Source: Salinibacillus xinjiangensis
GTDB lineage: Bacteria; Bacillota; Bacilli; Bacillales; Alkalibacillaceae
Assembly: GCF_009649735.1 (NCBI RefSeq)
Contig: NZ_WJNH01000001.1
Coordinates: 453,077-517,076 of the forward strand
DNA: 64,000 bases
Reading direction: 5' to 3'
Shown: positions 1-7,870 of the stretch, in pieces
How the letters are laid out: each line of letters begins with the position of its first letter
Position numbering within the stretch: position 1 is the first letter of the stretch
Program-made: the position numbers and the translations under genes
Notes under the pieces: model-generated
What the model was told of the DNA's origin: nothing
Database searches by the model: none
What the model saw: only the letters and a program-made list of their open reading frames with translations

Positions 1-831
1 GATATCCAACATTACAGATCATGTATTACCAGACTTAGAAGACTGGCAAAGTCGTCCATTAAGTAACTGTTATGCTTTTGTATTTGTAGATTGTATGTTT
101 ACAACCATTAGAAACCAGTATGAAACCAAAAAATATGCCGTTTATACAATCTTAGGCTACACCATGGAAGGAAATAAAGAAATCCTTGGTCTGTGGTTAA
201 ATGAGACAGAAAGTAAGCATAAATGGATGCAAATCTTTGATGAAATCAAAGCAAGAGGAGTAGAAGACATATTCTTTCTATCCATGGATGGAGTATCTGG
301 TCTTGAAGAAGGCGCTCGTGCCATTTTCCCTGAAATCATTGTTCAACGTTGCATCGTTCATTTAATAAGAAATTCCGTAAAATATGTACCTAGTAAAGAC
401 TATAAAGCATTTACGAAATCGCTTAGAAAAGTATATGGAGCGCAAAGTCTAAAAGCATGCCATAGTGCTTTTGATTCTTTTAAACAACAATGGTCTGCCT
501 ATCCTGGTGCTATTGATGTATGGATTCGAAATTTTGATCACGTTGAGCAGCTCTTTGATTATGGAAGTGCAGTACGCAAAATCATGTACACGACCAATGC
601 GGTAGAAAGCATACACTCCAGTTTCCGCAAGGTAACAAAAAAAGGAGCATTCCCTGACGAGAACGCTCTCTTAAAAGTTCTATTCTTACGTGTAAAAGAA
701 TTATAGACCAAATGGGAAGGTGGACACATACAGAATTGGTCCTTAGCTATGAACCAGTTATTAGTTGATGATCGATTAAAGGATCGAGTTCTGAAATATA
801 TCTGAACTTACACACTTTACTTGACAAGCCC
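1..831 (+). mobile_element. IS256-family insertion sequence, 3' part
   Basis: The element enters from the left edge, so its left end is not visible. Its transposase reading frame ends at 805. The right terminal inverted repeat probably ends near 831, because the segment 807-831 read on the minus strand begins GGGCTTGTCAAG, like other IS256-type ends. This boundary is an inference, since the matching left end cannot be compared. The next bases (832-879) read as the tail of an unrelated gene, which suggests that the element interrupted a host gene. Confidence 0.7.
2..805 (+). pseudogene. IS256-family (MULE-type DDE) transposase, amber-interrupted
   Basis: The frame is open from base 2, so the N-terminus lies outside the window. 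Family landmarks in order are a V-D-C-M-F block holding the first catalytic Asp, the SMDGVSGLEEG block with the second Asp, VQRCIVHLIRN, and YTTNAVESIHSSFRK with the catalytic Glu. A TAG at 704-706 stops the frame, but the same frame continues for 32 codons with the usual C-terminal pattern (KWEGGHIQNWSLAMNQL) and ends at TGA 803-805. I read this as a point nonsense mutation that removes the last ~30 residues and probably inactivates the transposase. Suppression or a sequencing error is the alternative. Confidence 0.85.
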
Positions 832-879
832 GCGGAGTACAAGGATATTGTGCAACAAGAGTCTAAACAATATAACTAA
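832..879 (+). other. Possible 3' remnant of a host gene cut by the IS
   Basis: Just right of the presumed IS end there is a short open stretch ending in TAA 877-879 that reads AEYKDIVQQESKQYN. Its composition looks like a genuine soluble-protein C-terminus. I cannot name the gene. The rest would lie left of the IS, outside the window. Confidence 0.3.
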
Positions 880-913
880 CATGCTTTTCAATGAGAACAG
901 AACTTACCCCTTT

Positions 914-1129
914 TTATATCGGGCAAAGTCCTGTTTTTTCTTTTAGGAATTCTTCATAACTTTTCTTCAGGTTTAGTGTGGGAGATGCCGCCTTAATTCT
1001 CAGCAAAGTGAACTCGGCTTGTAATGTCTTCTGAGCTAAACGAAACGTGACTAGTTTATTCGTCAGATTAATTTTCCCCAACAAAACGTTAGGAACTAAT
1101 ACGTTCCTCTCTATAATTTCCATTCCCAA
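914..1129 (-). CDS. Small hypothetical ORF, doubtful
   Basis: This is an open frame of about 71 codons starting from a TTG, with an ATG two codons later. No convincing Shine-Dalgarno sequence precedes either start. The product is mildly hydrophobic and basic, with no motif I recognise. It lies in the otherwise empty 880-1197 gap between the IS and the two-component genes. It could be a chance ORF or a decayed gene fragment. Confidence 0.2.
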   Translation of the reverse strand: MGMEIIERNVLVPNVLLGKINLTNKLVTFRLAQKTLQAEFTLLRIKAASPTLNLKKSYEEFLKEKTGLCPI

Positions 1130-1197
1130 TACACTTCACTAATTTTATACACCATTTTTTTATAAAAACTTTATATTTTGTTTAGAATCGGTTTATC

Positions 1198-1230
1198 TAA
1201 ATGAGTTATTATATAGGAATAACTCATTTA
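1198..1230. promoter_or_regulatory. 13-bp perfect inverted repeat before the kinase gene
   Basis: TAAATGAGTTATT (1198-1210) and its exact complement (1218-1230) are separated by 7 bases. The right arm touches the AAAGGAGA ribosome binding site of the kinase gene. There is no T-run, so it is unlikely to be a terminator. It could be an operator for the downstream response regulator or a 5'-UTR hairpin that masks the ribosome binding site. Confidence 0.6.
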
Positions 1231-1243
1231 AAAGGAGAATGGT

Positions 1244-2683
1244 ATGTCAATCCGTAAACGGCTTTTTATATCCAATGCAATAATGGTTTTACTCCCAATC
1301 GTTATGATGATATTAATTATAATCCTTTTGAACATTACATTAGGTGGTAGTCAAATGTCTACTCATTTTAGAAATGGATGGATGTCATCTACAGAGGGAG
1401 ATGCTGAACTATCAAATTCACTGATAAAGATAGCTTCCTTAGAAGAAGAGAAGTTATACGACAAAAAATTCCTTGATGAACTAGCAGAACAGTCGAATGG
1501 AATGATAATAGTTCGTAAGAGTAAAAAAATTCTGTATCCACTAAAGAACAAAGAAAGTTTAACGTATGAACATCTTCCATCTTTTGCTAATGAAGGTTAT
1601 GATCCCGTCGCATGGTTTGGAAATGAGCAATATTCGGTTAGACAACATGATTTTTACTTTAAAGATGGTTCAGAAGGTTCCATTTTTCTCTTAAGTCGCT
1701 CAGATTCATTTGTCACTTTCGCACGTACATTTTTCCCAATTATTTTTGTAAGTCTACTTCTTATATTATTGCTAACAAACGTACTTCTCTCTTATTTTGT
1801 ATCGAGAAGTATTTTACGCCCTGTTAAACAACTATCCGATGCGTCTTCTAAAATCAGTAAAGGGGATTTTAATTTTTCCATAAAACCTAAGAGTAAAGAT
1901 GAATTAGGAAAATTAGTTCAAACCTTTGACGCGATGCGATCACAGTTGAAAGAATCACTAGAAATACGGGATAAATATGAACAAAATAGAAAGGAATTAA
2001 TCGCTAACATCTCACATGATTTAAAAACACCAATCACCTCGATTCTTGGATATGTAGAAGGGATTCAGGTCGGTGTTGCCAATACAGCAGCTAAACAAGA
2101 TCGTTATCTAGAGACTATTCATGCTAAGGCAAGCTACATGAATCGTTTAATAGAGGAACTCTTTTTATACTCTACATTAGATTTAAACAAACTACCCTTT
2201 ACGTTTGAAGAGGTTAACATAAAGGATTTCGTAAAGGATTTCCTTGATGAAATTGACGATGAGCTTTTAGAGAAAAATGTTAATCTATCATTCGCTGCAG
2301 ATGATGTCAACTCAACAGTTCTATTAGATCGAGATAAATTAATTCGAGTCCTGGCAAATATTATATACAACAGTGTAAAATATATGGATAAAAATCTGTG
2401 TCAAATCGACGTTTCAATTGAAGATAAAGATCCATTCGTAGAAATAATGATTAGTGATAACGGTCCGGGCGTAAGTGACAAAGATCTTTCTGCTATTTTT
2501 AATCAGTTTTATCAAAGCGATCATGCAAGACATCGAGGCGGAAGTGGTCTTGGGCTAGCAATCGCTTCGCAAATAATTGAGATTCATGGTGGTGAAATTT
2601 GGGCAGAAAGTGGAAGTGAAGGTGGGCTGAGTGTTCACTTTACACTAAAAAAGCTAGGGAAGAAAGGGAATCAAGATGAGTAA
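1244..2683 (+). CDS. Membrane sensor histidine kinase (HAMP-HisKA-HATPase)
   Basis: This is the sensor of a two-component system that phosphorylates the regulator encoded next. Membrane segments lie at about residues 10-32 and 160-187 and flank an extracytoplasmic domain of about 130 residues with no family I can name. A HAMP linker (about 185-240) follows. The HisKA motif ISHDLKTPIT puts the phosphorylated His at residue 258. The N box is LANIIYNSVKY, G1 is DNGPGV and G2 is GGSGLGLAIA. All catalytic boxes are intact. The length of 479 residues is typical of the BaeS/YclK type. A GGAGA ribosome binding site sits 8 bases before the ATG. The stop overlaps the next start by 8 bases, so translation is coupled. 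The stimulus is unknown. Confidence 0.93.
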   Translation: MSIRKRLFISNAIMVLLPIVMMILIIILLNITLGGSQMSTHFRNGWMSSTEGDAELSNSLIKIASLEEEKLYDKKFLDELAEQSNGMIIVRKSKKILYPLKNKESLTYEHLPSFANEGYDPVAWFGNEQYSVRQHDFYFKDGSEGSIFLLSRSDSFVTFARTFFPIIFVSLLLILLLTNVLLSYFVSRSILRPVKQLSDASSKISKGDFNFSIKPKSKDELGKLVQTFDAMRSQLKESLEIRDKYEQNRKELIANISHDLKTPITSILGYVEGIQVGVANTAAKQDRYLETIHAKASYMNRLIEELFLYSTLDLNKLPFTFEEVNIKDFVKDFLDEIDDELLEKNVNLSFAADDVNSTVLLDRDKLIRVLANIIYNSVKYMDKNLCQIDVSIEDKDPFVEIMISDNGPGVSDKDLSAIFNQFYQSDHARHRGGSGLGLAIASQIIEIHGGEIWAESGSEGGLSVHFTLKKLGKKGNQDE

Positions 2684-3365
2684 AAAAATAGTTATCATAG
2701 AAGATGATCAAAGCATCGCTGAATTAGAACGAGATTTTCTCGAAATTGAAAACTTTCATGTAGACATATTCTCAGATGGAGATAGTGGTCTTCAAGCAGT
2801 TATGAGAAATCATTATGATTTAATTTTACTCGATTTAATGCTCCCTTCTATGAACGGCTTTGATCTATGTAAAAAAATACGTCATAAATCCAATATCCCT
2901 ATTCTTATGGTCACAGCTAAAAATGAAGATGTGGACAAAGTACGTGGATTTGGATTAGGTGCTGATGATTATATTGTGAAACCATTTAGCCCAACTGAAT
3001 TAGTTGCGAGAGTAAAAGCACATTTAACTAGATATGATCGGTTAATTCATCAGGATACACCGAAAGAAGAAATGCATATTCGAGGCCTTCATCTCAACAC
3101 ATTGTCTAGACAGGCTTTTATCAATGGAAAAGAAGTTGAATTAACAACAAAAGAGTTTGATCTGCTTGTATTTTTTGCCCAACATCCTAACCAGGTGTTT
3201 TCAAAAGAACACTTATTTGAAAAAATTTGGGGACTTGATTCGATGGGAGACCATGCAACAGTTGCTGTCCATGTTAAAAAGATCCGAAAAAAAATTGAGG
3301 AGGACACAAATAATCCACAGTATATTTTGACTGTTTGGGGGTCAGGGTACCGTTTCAAAGGATAA
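2676..3365 (+). CDS. OmpR/PhoB-family response regulator
   Basis: The receiver domain occupies residues 3-118, with the acidic pair E9-D10, phospho-acceptor D53 in LILLDLMLP, and the conserved Lys in YIVKPFSP. A winged-helix DNA-binding domain follows (about 132-229), with the typical TTKEFDLL and HVKKIRKKI segments and GSGYRFKG at the end. The 229-residue length is standard. It is the partner of the upstream kinase. A terminator follows directly, so the pair forms a two-gene unit. Likely targets are its own promoter region (palindrome at 1198-1230) or the membrane-protein genes downstream. Both are inferences. Confidence 0.93.
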   Translation: MSKKIVIIEDDQSIAELERDFLEIENFHVDIFSDGDSGLQAVMRNHYDLILLDLMLPSMNGFDLCKKIRHKSNIPILMVTAKNEDVDKVRGFGLGADDYIVKPFSPTELVARVKAHLTRYDRLIHQDTPKEEMHIRGLHLNTLSRQAFINGKEVELTTKEFDLLVFFAQHPNQVFSKEHLFEKIWGLDSMGDHATVAVHVKKIRKKIEEDTNNPQYILTVWGSGYRFKG

Positions 3366-3376
3366 TATGTACTACA

Positions 3377-3405
3377 AAAAACCACTTAAAGGTGGTTTTT
3401 TTATT
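3377..3405 (+). terminator. Rho-independent terminator after the two-component genes
   Basis: The 9-bp stem AAAAACCAC/GTGGTTTTT has a 6-base loop and is followed by more T residues. It lies 11 bases after the regulator stop. Confidence 0.8.
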
Positions 3406-3499
3406 TTCCTTTTTGTTTATAAAAAATTTATAAATGGTTTAGAGGGGGTTTATATCTCCTTGTTATCCTTTAATTGTGGGTAACAAGTGAGGTGAGTTA

Positions 3500-3994
3500 A
3501 TGAAATTATCCATGACTTCAAAAAAATGGTTGTTAACGTTACACATACTTTTTGGAGCCATTATGTTTGGTAATATGATAACCTTTTTGATTTTAAGTAT
3601 TTCTGCTTCTGCAACTGAAAATAGACAGTTTGTGGAAGCTTGTTATCAAGTCATGCATCTAATGTCTAATACATCCGTGAAAGCATCGACATTTGCTACG
3701 ACAGTCACCGGAATATGCCTATCAATTTGGACGAAATGGGGGTTATTCAAATATTACTGGATCATCGTAAAAGAGGTTCTGACACTCTTATTATTAGGGA
3801 TGAATATTTGGGGAATGAGTGCGTGGACAAATCAGGCATTAGTTCAGCTTGTTAACGCAGAAATAATAACAAATATAGCTATCGTCCAATTAAACCTTTG
3901 GATTGGGATTATCATTCAACTTATTTCACTACTTCTCATTTTTGTCCTTTCAGTCTTTAAACCTTGGGGAAGAAGACAGTTAATATCTAAGTAA
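3500..3994 (+). CDS. Four-helix integral membrane protein, DUF2269-like
   Basis: The 164-residue protein has four predicted membrane helices (about residues 10-32, 52-75, 86-106 and 128-153) and a short basic C-terminus. The opening KWLLTLHILFGAIMFGN and the central VTGICLSIWTKWGLFKYYW pattern resemble the DUF2269 family of small membrane proteins, whose function is not established. A GAGGTGAG ribosome binding site precedes the ATG. It is followed 17 bases later by another membrane protein and then a SHOCT protein, so the three probably form an operon. Its closeness to the two-component pair suggests shared control, but no direct evidence is visible. Confidence 0.7.
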   Translation: MKLSMTSKKWLLTLHILFGAIMFGNMITFLILSISASATENRQFVEACYQVMHLMSNTSVKASTFATTVTGICLSIWTKWGLFKYYWIIVKEVLTLLLLGMNIWGMSAWTNQALVQLVNAEIITNIAIVQLNLWIGIIIQLISLLLIFVLSVFKPWGRRQLISK

Positions 3995-4011
3995 AAAAGG
4001 AGGGGAATATT

Positions 4012-4413
4012 GTGAAACATGAATTACGATCAGACCGCAATCGAATAATTAGCTTCATATTTGTTTCTTTAGTGATACTGTTTTTCATCAGTATTATCAT
4101 TCAAATATTTTTTGCGGGAATGGGCCTTTTCGTTCAAGGCAATTGGGGATATCACACTAACTTTATTCACTTTTTTGAATTTATCCCCCTTATCTTGTTC
4201 GTATTGTCTTTCTTTAGTAAAACTCTAAAAACACTACGGTGGCAATGTTTAGCACTTTATTTCATGATAGTACTGCAATATATCACAATTGTCTTTTCGG
4301 GATCGATTCCCTATTTACCGGCATTCCACCTAGTCATAGCATCTCTGCTTTTTTGGAGATCTTTGGTCACAGCAAGTACAGCAGTCAAGTTAGTTAAAAT
4401 GAAGAAAAATTAA
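4012..4413 (+). CDS. Small four-helix membrane protein (DUF6220-like)
   Basis: The 133-residue integral membrane protein starts at GTG behind a strong AAAAGGAGGGG ribosome binding site. Four hydrophobic segments are apparent. Residues in the pattern FFAGMGLF, WGYHTNFIHFFEFIPL and LPAFHLVIASLLFW recall the DUF6220 membrane family (conserved H and FE in helix 2, HLV in helix 4). No catalytic motif is visible and the function is unknown. It is the second gene of the three-gene membrane cassette. Confidence 0.65.
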   Translation: MKHELRSDRNRIISFIFVSLVILFFISIIIQIFFAGMGLFVQGNWGYHTNFIHFFEFIPLILFVLSFFSKTLKTLRWQCLALYFMIVLQYITIVFSGSIPYLPAFHLVIASLLFWRSLVTASTAVKLVKMKKN

Positions 4414-4432
4414 TGAAATGGAGAGGATTACA

Positions 4433-4645
4433 ATGCATCAATTCGGTTACTTTTTCCCATTCGGCATCTTTTTTACTTTTTTACTTTTTGGTTTGATTAT
4501 AACGAATATTATTTTGTGGAAACGCAGAAAAGGCTTGTGTTATCAAGATAATCATCTTGCATTGACTACATTAAATAATCGTCTAGCAAAAGGTGAAATT
4601 ACTGTTGACGAATATAATGATCTTAAAGAAATTTTAAAGAAGTAA
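4433..4645 (+). CDS. Short membrane protein with SHOCT domain
   Basis: One N-terminal membrane helix (about residues 5-25) is followed by a cytoplasmic SHOCT module (about 45-70) with the signature LNNRLAKGEITVDEYNDLKE. SHOCT modules are short oligomerisation segments found at the ends of many unrelated proteins. I place the start at the ATG at 4433, because GGAGAGG lies 7 bases upstream; an earlier in-frame ATG at 4418 overlaps that ribosome binding site. It is the last gene of the cassette. Confidence 0.7.
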   Translation: MHQFGYFFPFGIFFTFLLFGLIITNIILWKRRKGLCYQDNHLALTTLNNRLAKGEITVDEYNDLKEILKK

Positions 4646-4652
4646 GTCTTGT

Positions 4653-4695
4653 TGGTTGTATGGCCATAACCATTTGTATTTTGATCATACAACCA
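4653..4695 (+). terminator. Weak stem-loop after the SHOCT gene
   Basis: A 10-bp stem, TGGTTGTATG (4653-4662) with CATACAACCA (4686-4695), has a 23-base loop and only a T-rich tail. Its position just past the stop suggests a terminator. Confidence 0.5.
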
Positions 4696-5160
4696 CTTTA
4701 TTTAACTGTTAATAATGGAATATATTCATTATTTTATTCACTGATTTGTAAATACATTAAAACATTCTGCAATTCTTCCAAGAGCAAGTGATTTATTGCC
4801 TATCTTTATTTTTTCCTTTTATTACCATAAACTTTTGCTGCGCAGTACAAAGATACTATTCAATAAAAAAATGATATTCCACAATCGGGCGCATTGCGGA
4901 AGACCATAAGCCTAATTCCTCGGTGAAAATAAAGAGAAATAGGCTTTTTCCCTTCAAAATCCTTGGAGTATTTATATTGGTAAACCCGTTGACAACAAAT
5001 GGTGAATTTTGTGGAAACTGGGGTGAAAAACTTGGCAGAGATGGCACATACTTGCTGCTGTAATCAAGCTAATTAGGGATCGTGAATAGTTCAGTGATTT
5101 TTACAGCGTTAAGCTATAGATTTAACGTTGTTATTTTTGGGTTCATAATTAATGAAATAA
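4696..5160. other. Intergenic stretch, no recognisable gene
   Basis: This is AT-rich sequence. The only open frame of note (about 63 codons on the minus strand, 4856-5047) has no ribosome binding site and no family pattern. The part around 4880-4960 on the minus strand has the feel of a dispersed Bacillus intergenic repeat, but I cannot verify that here. A short inverted repeat CGTTAA/TTAACG lies near 5108-5128. Confidence 0.4.
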
Positions 5161-5206
5161 AAAGCACTAATATATAAGGTACTTAAAACCTTATATATTA
5201 GTGTTT
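5161..5206. terminator. Strong bidirectional hairpin
   Basis: A perfect 16-bp stem (5165-5180 with 5188-5203) has a 7-base loop and is flanked by A-run and T-run. It lies 33 bases beyond the stop of the Cap15-like remnant on the minus strand, where it would serve as that gene's terminator. It would also terminate plus-strand transcription. Confidence 0.8.
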
Positions 5207-5238
5207 ATGATTATATTATTATTCAATAATATAAGTAG

Positions 5239-5604
5239 CTAGGAAACTCTTGTGAGATGTAATATTCCATGGTTATTATTATTTGAAGGATTGTTAAAAT
5301 AATATCCTTCTATTTTTTGTTCCTTCTCATTTATAATCAAAGAACCGTACCCTTTATGATCTGAGAAAGGTTTATTAGATTGTTCAGGGTTCTTTTCGTT
5401 TTGATAAGAATAAAAAAGTTTGACTTTGGCCCCATCTCGTACTTTTATAGATGTTGTATAACTTGATGATTTGGAGTGTCTAAACTTCCCCTGAATACAG
5501 ATTTCTGTCCAAGTTTGTTCAATGATTAACTCTGCTGGAAATTCATCCTTAAATTCAAAAAAGGAAGAACGAAAATTCCCCTTCCAAGTTCCAATTAAAT
5601 TTGG
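5239..5604 (-). pseudogene. Cap15-like (S-2TM beta) CBASS effector, 3' remnant
   Basis: The minus-strand frame is open from 5625 to the TAG at 5239-5241 but has no usable start. It reads as the C-terminal beta-barrel of the SMODS-associated 2TM-beta (Cap15) family: IGTWKGNFRSS, then LIIEQTWTEICI, then SKSSSYTTSIKV, then KLFYSYQNEKNP, then GYGSLIINE, then KIEGYYFN, then GILHLTRV at the end. Family knowledge: Cap15 is a membrane-disrupting effector of CBASS anti-phage systems, with two N-terminal helices before this barrel. Those helices are absent here. Instead the right-hand side runs antisense into a TnsC-type ATPase gene. No CD-NTase is seen in the window. I infer a dead remnant left by a deletion. 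The family call rests on remembered motifs. Confidence 0.65.
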
Positions 5605-6634
5605 TGTTAAAATTAAGGAACAAAATTATAACATTATAATGGTGATCGGCCCATCAAGAATTGGGAAGTCAAGAATGATACTTGAGATAATAGATGAAAT
5701 CAATAAACAAATGAATAAAGAAATGTCTGAAAATCAATCCATTATTCCTGTTTCTGGTATGGAGTTGCCTAATCCTGATAGTCGAAAATTCAACTGGAAG
5801 GACTTTTATAAGAGAGTTTTATTAGCAATGAGTGAAGAAATGGTTGAATATAAAGTTAACCTTAATGACTTAATGAACAAAAAGAAATCAAAAAGCATTA
5901 GTCCTTTTGACAGTAACACTTCACCAGAGCTGAGACAATCTATTGAGAGAGTTTTTTACCATCGTGAAACAAAAGCTTTTTTAATTGATGAAGCTCAGCA
6001 CTTCTTCAAAATTGGAGGTGGATCAGATGCTTTAATAACACAATTTAATTCAATTAAATCCCTCTCTAATATGGCAGGAACTGTATTTGTTATGTTTGGT
6101 ACTTATGATTTGAATACTATGATTAATCTTGATGGTCAACTGACAAGTCGAGTAAAGGAGATTCATTTTCCCCGCTATGATAATCAGGACAAAAAAGATA
6201 TGAATTTTTTTAAAGGTTGCATAAATTCGTTTCAAAAATTAATCCCAGTTTCAATTGAACCTCAGTTAGTGCAACATACTCAATATCTTTATGAGAATAG
6301 CATTGGATGTGTTGGAATTTTAAAGCAGTGGTTACAACGCAGTTTAAATCAAGCATTGAGAGAAAATGCTGATACAGTGACTATGGATCATCTGAAACAG
6401 AATGCATTAAGTCTAAAGAAAGTATTTAGGCTAGCTTCAGAAGCGGTTCATGGAGAAATGCAATTTTTAGAAAATGAAGGACTCGGGGAAATGATTAGAA
6501 AATTATACAGAGGTGAACTTGAAGAGGATTCAAGAGATACTCAGTCTGCCAAAGATTCATCCAAAAAGCGTAATACAAATAATAAAAAACCAGGTATACC
6601 AAATCCGGTTCGAAATAAAGTAGGTAATTTATAG
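5522..6634 (+). CDS. TnsC/TniB-type AAA+ ATPase, probably 5'-truncated
   Basis: This is a transposon-type AAA+ ATPase. In Tn7- and Tn5053-like elements this protein links the target selector (TniQ/TnsD) to the transposase. Visible motifs are Walker A GPSRIGKS (about residue 43), Walker B KAFLIDEAQHF (about 155), a sensor-like VFVMFGTYDL and an arginine-finger region QLTSRVKEIHFPR. The C-terminus is a basic, low-complexity tail. Walker A comes unusually early. The first ~25 codons, including the ATG at 5522, are antisense to the Cap15-like remnant and have no ribosome binding site. The native N-terminus has therefore probably been deleted, with the junction near 5600. It is followed by a TniQ-like gene; no transposase gene is present. 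Confidence 0.75.
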   Translation: MINSAGNSSLNSKKEERKFPFQVPIKFGVKIKEQNYNIIMVIGPSRIGKSRMILEIIDEINKQMNKEMSENQSIIPVSGMELPNPDSRKFNWKDFYKRVLLAMSEEMVEYKVNLNDLMNKKKSKSISPFDSNTSPELRQSIERVFYHRETKAFLIDEAQHFFKIGGGSDALITQFNSIKSLSNMAGTVFVMFGTYDLNTMINLDGQLTSRVKEIHFPRYDNQDKKDMNFFKGCINSFQKLIPVSIEPQLVQHTQYLYENSIGCVGILKQWLQRSLNQALRENADTVTMDHLKQNALSLKKVFRLASEAVHGEMQFLENEGLGEMIRKLYRGELEEDSRDTQSAKDSSKKRNTNNKKPGIPNPVRNKVGNL

Positions 6635-6700
6635 AGAGAAAAATTTGGGTTAAGGCTTTTATGGTCTTAACCCTTAAATGTTAATGTGGGGAAATAAAAC

Positions 6701-7870
6701 ATGATTGACCAGTTGATTAAGAGAAAAATAAATGAGGTTAAACCGAGAAGTGTTCTTTGTGGAATAGAGCCTATTGGTCTCGGAACATCATATGTAGAGA
6801 GCTTATCTAGTTATATATCGAGACTAGCAATATATCATAATGTACATATTACAACTCTTTTAAATGAAACTATTGGACCACGTTTAGAATCTACTTATCT
6901 AAAAGATAAGTTTTCTAAGAGGCTTTCACCTAATCGTTATTATCTAATTAATGGCATAAGTACAATAAATCGAGAGTTTATAAATGTACTAGAAAAATTA
7001 ACTGGAAGGAATGATATCGAACATTTAACCTTTAAAAATTGGGAAGGGATATTTTCAAAGAATATAGTTGTAAAGAACAAGAGGTGGTGTCCAGTTTGTC
7101 TGGAAGAATGGAGAAAAGAATCAAAACCCCTTTATGAACCATTGATTTGGTTGGTATCAGATATAGAAAAATGCGAGATCCATTCTTCAAGCCTAAAGGA
7201 ACATTGTCCTAACTGCGGCAAAAAATTGGCTTTTATTCATAGAAACTTATTAGTAGGGCATTGTCAGTATTGTTATCAATGGTTAGGAGAAAGTGAATCA
7301 TTTAATAAAAAAGGTTTCTTATCAAGAGATGAACTTTTTCTAATAGAAAACTATAAAAAGTTATTAGAGTCAGGGCCTGAACGAATTTCTTTCCCAAGTA
7401 AAAACTTTATCAGCTTGTTACTTCCAAAGATAAAGGAAAATATAAGTATCGGTAGGGTGATAGATTTTGCTCAGTTTCTAGATGTAAGATATAAAAAGTT
7501 AATTGATTGGATGAAGAATCGTCATATTCCAAGTCCAGAAGCACTGGTTTCTATTTGTCGAAAACTTGACTGCACAATTGACGAGCTATTCTCGTTCTCA
7601 GTAGAAAGTGACATATTGGACCACAAGTTTTTAATTAATAAAGATGTATTTAAAAATAAGGTTACAAAAGAAAAGGTTTGTAGTACTTTATTAAACGAGA
7701 TAAAAAAAGAGAAACCAAGGAGCCTGGAGCAAATTTGTAATAAATTAGGGGTTACTTCTAAATACGTATACTGGAATTACCCAATTTTGGGTAAGAGAAT
7801 AAGGGATAAGTATTTATCTTGCAAAAACCAACAGGATAAACAGGTACAAAAAAAATTAAAGAAGTATTAG
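6701..7870 (+). CDS. TniQ/TnsD-family target-selection protein (frame 1)
   Basis: This belongs to the TniQ family of transposon target selectors. The N-terminal part begins with the typical ESLSSYISRLA segment (about residues 30-40). Zinc-binding pairs follow in RWCPVCLEEW (about 128), CEIHSSSLKEHCPNCGKKL (about 162-180) and GHCQYC (about 187). A helix-turn-helix-like region lies near 250-300, and a helical repeat (KPRSLEQICNKLGV) comes near the end. The ribosome binding site is GTGGGG, upstream of the ATG. The frame ends at TAG 7868-7870, directly after an A8 tract. The matching next repeat continues in the -1 frame (see the next entry). It lies 66 bases after the ATPase gene, forming a two-gene unit without a transposase. 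Confidence 0.8.
   Translation: MIDQLIKRKINEVKPRSVLCGIEPIGLGTSYVESLSSYISRLAIYHNVHITTLLNETIGPRLESTYLKDKFSKRLSPNRYYLINGISTINREFINVLEKLTGRNDIEHLTFKNWEGIFSKNIVVKNKRWCPVCLEEWRKESKPLYEPLIWLVSDIEKCEIHSSSLKEHCPNCGKKLAFIHRNLLVGHCQYCYQWLGESESFNKKGFLSRDELFLIENYKKLLESGPERISFPSKNFISLLLPKIKENISIGRVIDFAQFLDVRYKKLIDWMKNRHIPSPEALVSICRKLDCTIDELFSFSVESDILDHKFLINKDVFKNKVTKEKVCSTLLNEIKKEKPRSLEQICNKLGVTSKYVYWNYPILGKRIRDKYLSCKNQQDKQVQKKLKKY

Noticed and set aside
4856-5047. Minus-strand ORF of about 63 codons
   Set aside because: No ribosome binding site, no family pattern and biased composition; treated as non-coding.
5522-5600. Accepting the first ATG of the TnsC-type ATPase as its native start
   Set aside because: This stretch is antisense to a well-patterned Cap15-like barrel and has no Shine-Dalgarno sequence; it is kept only as the formal ORF start.
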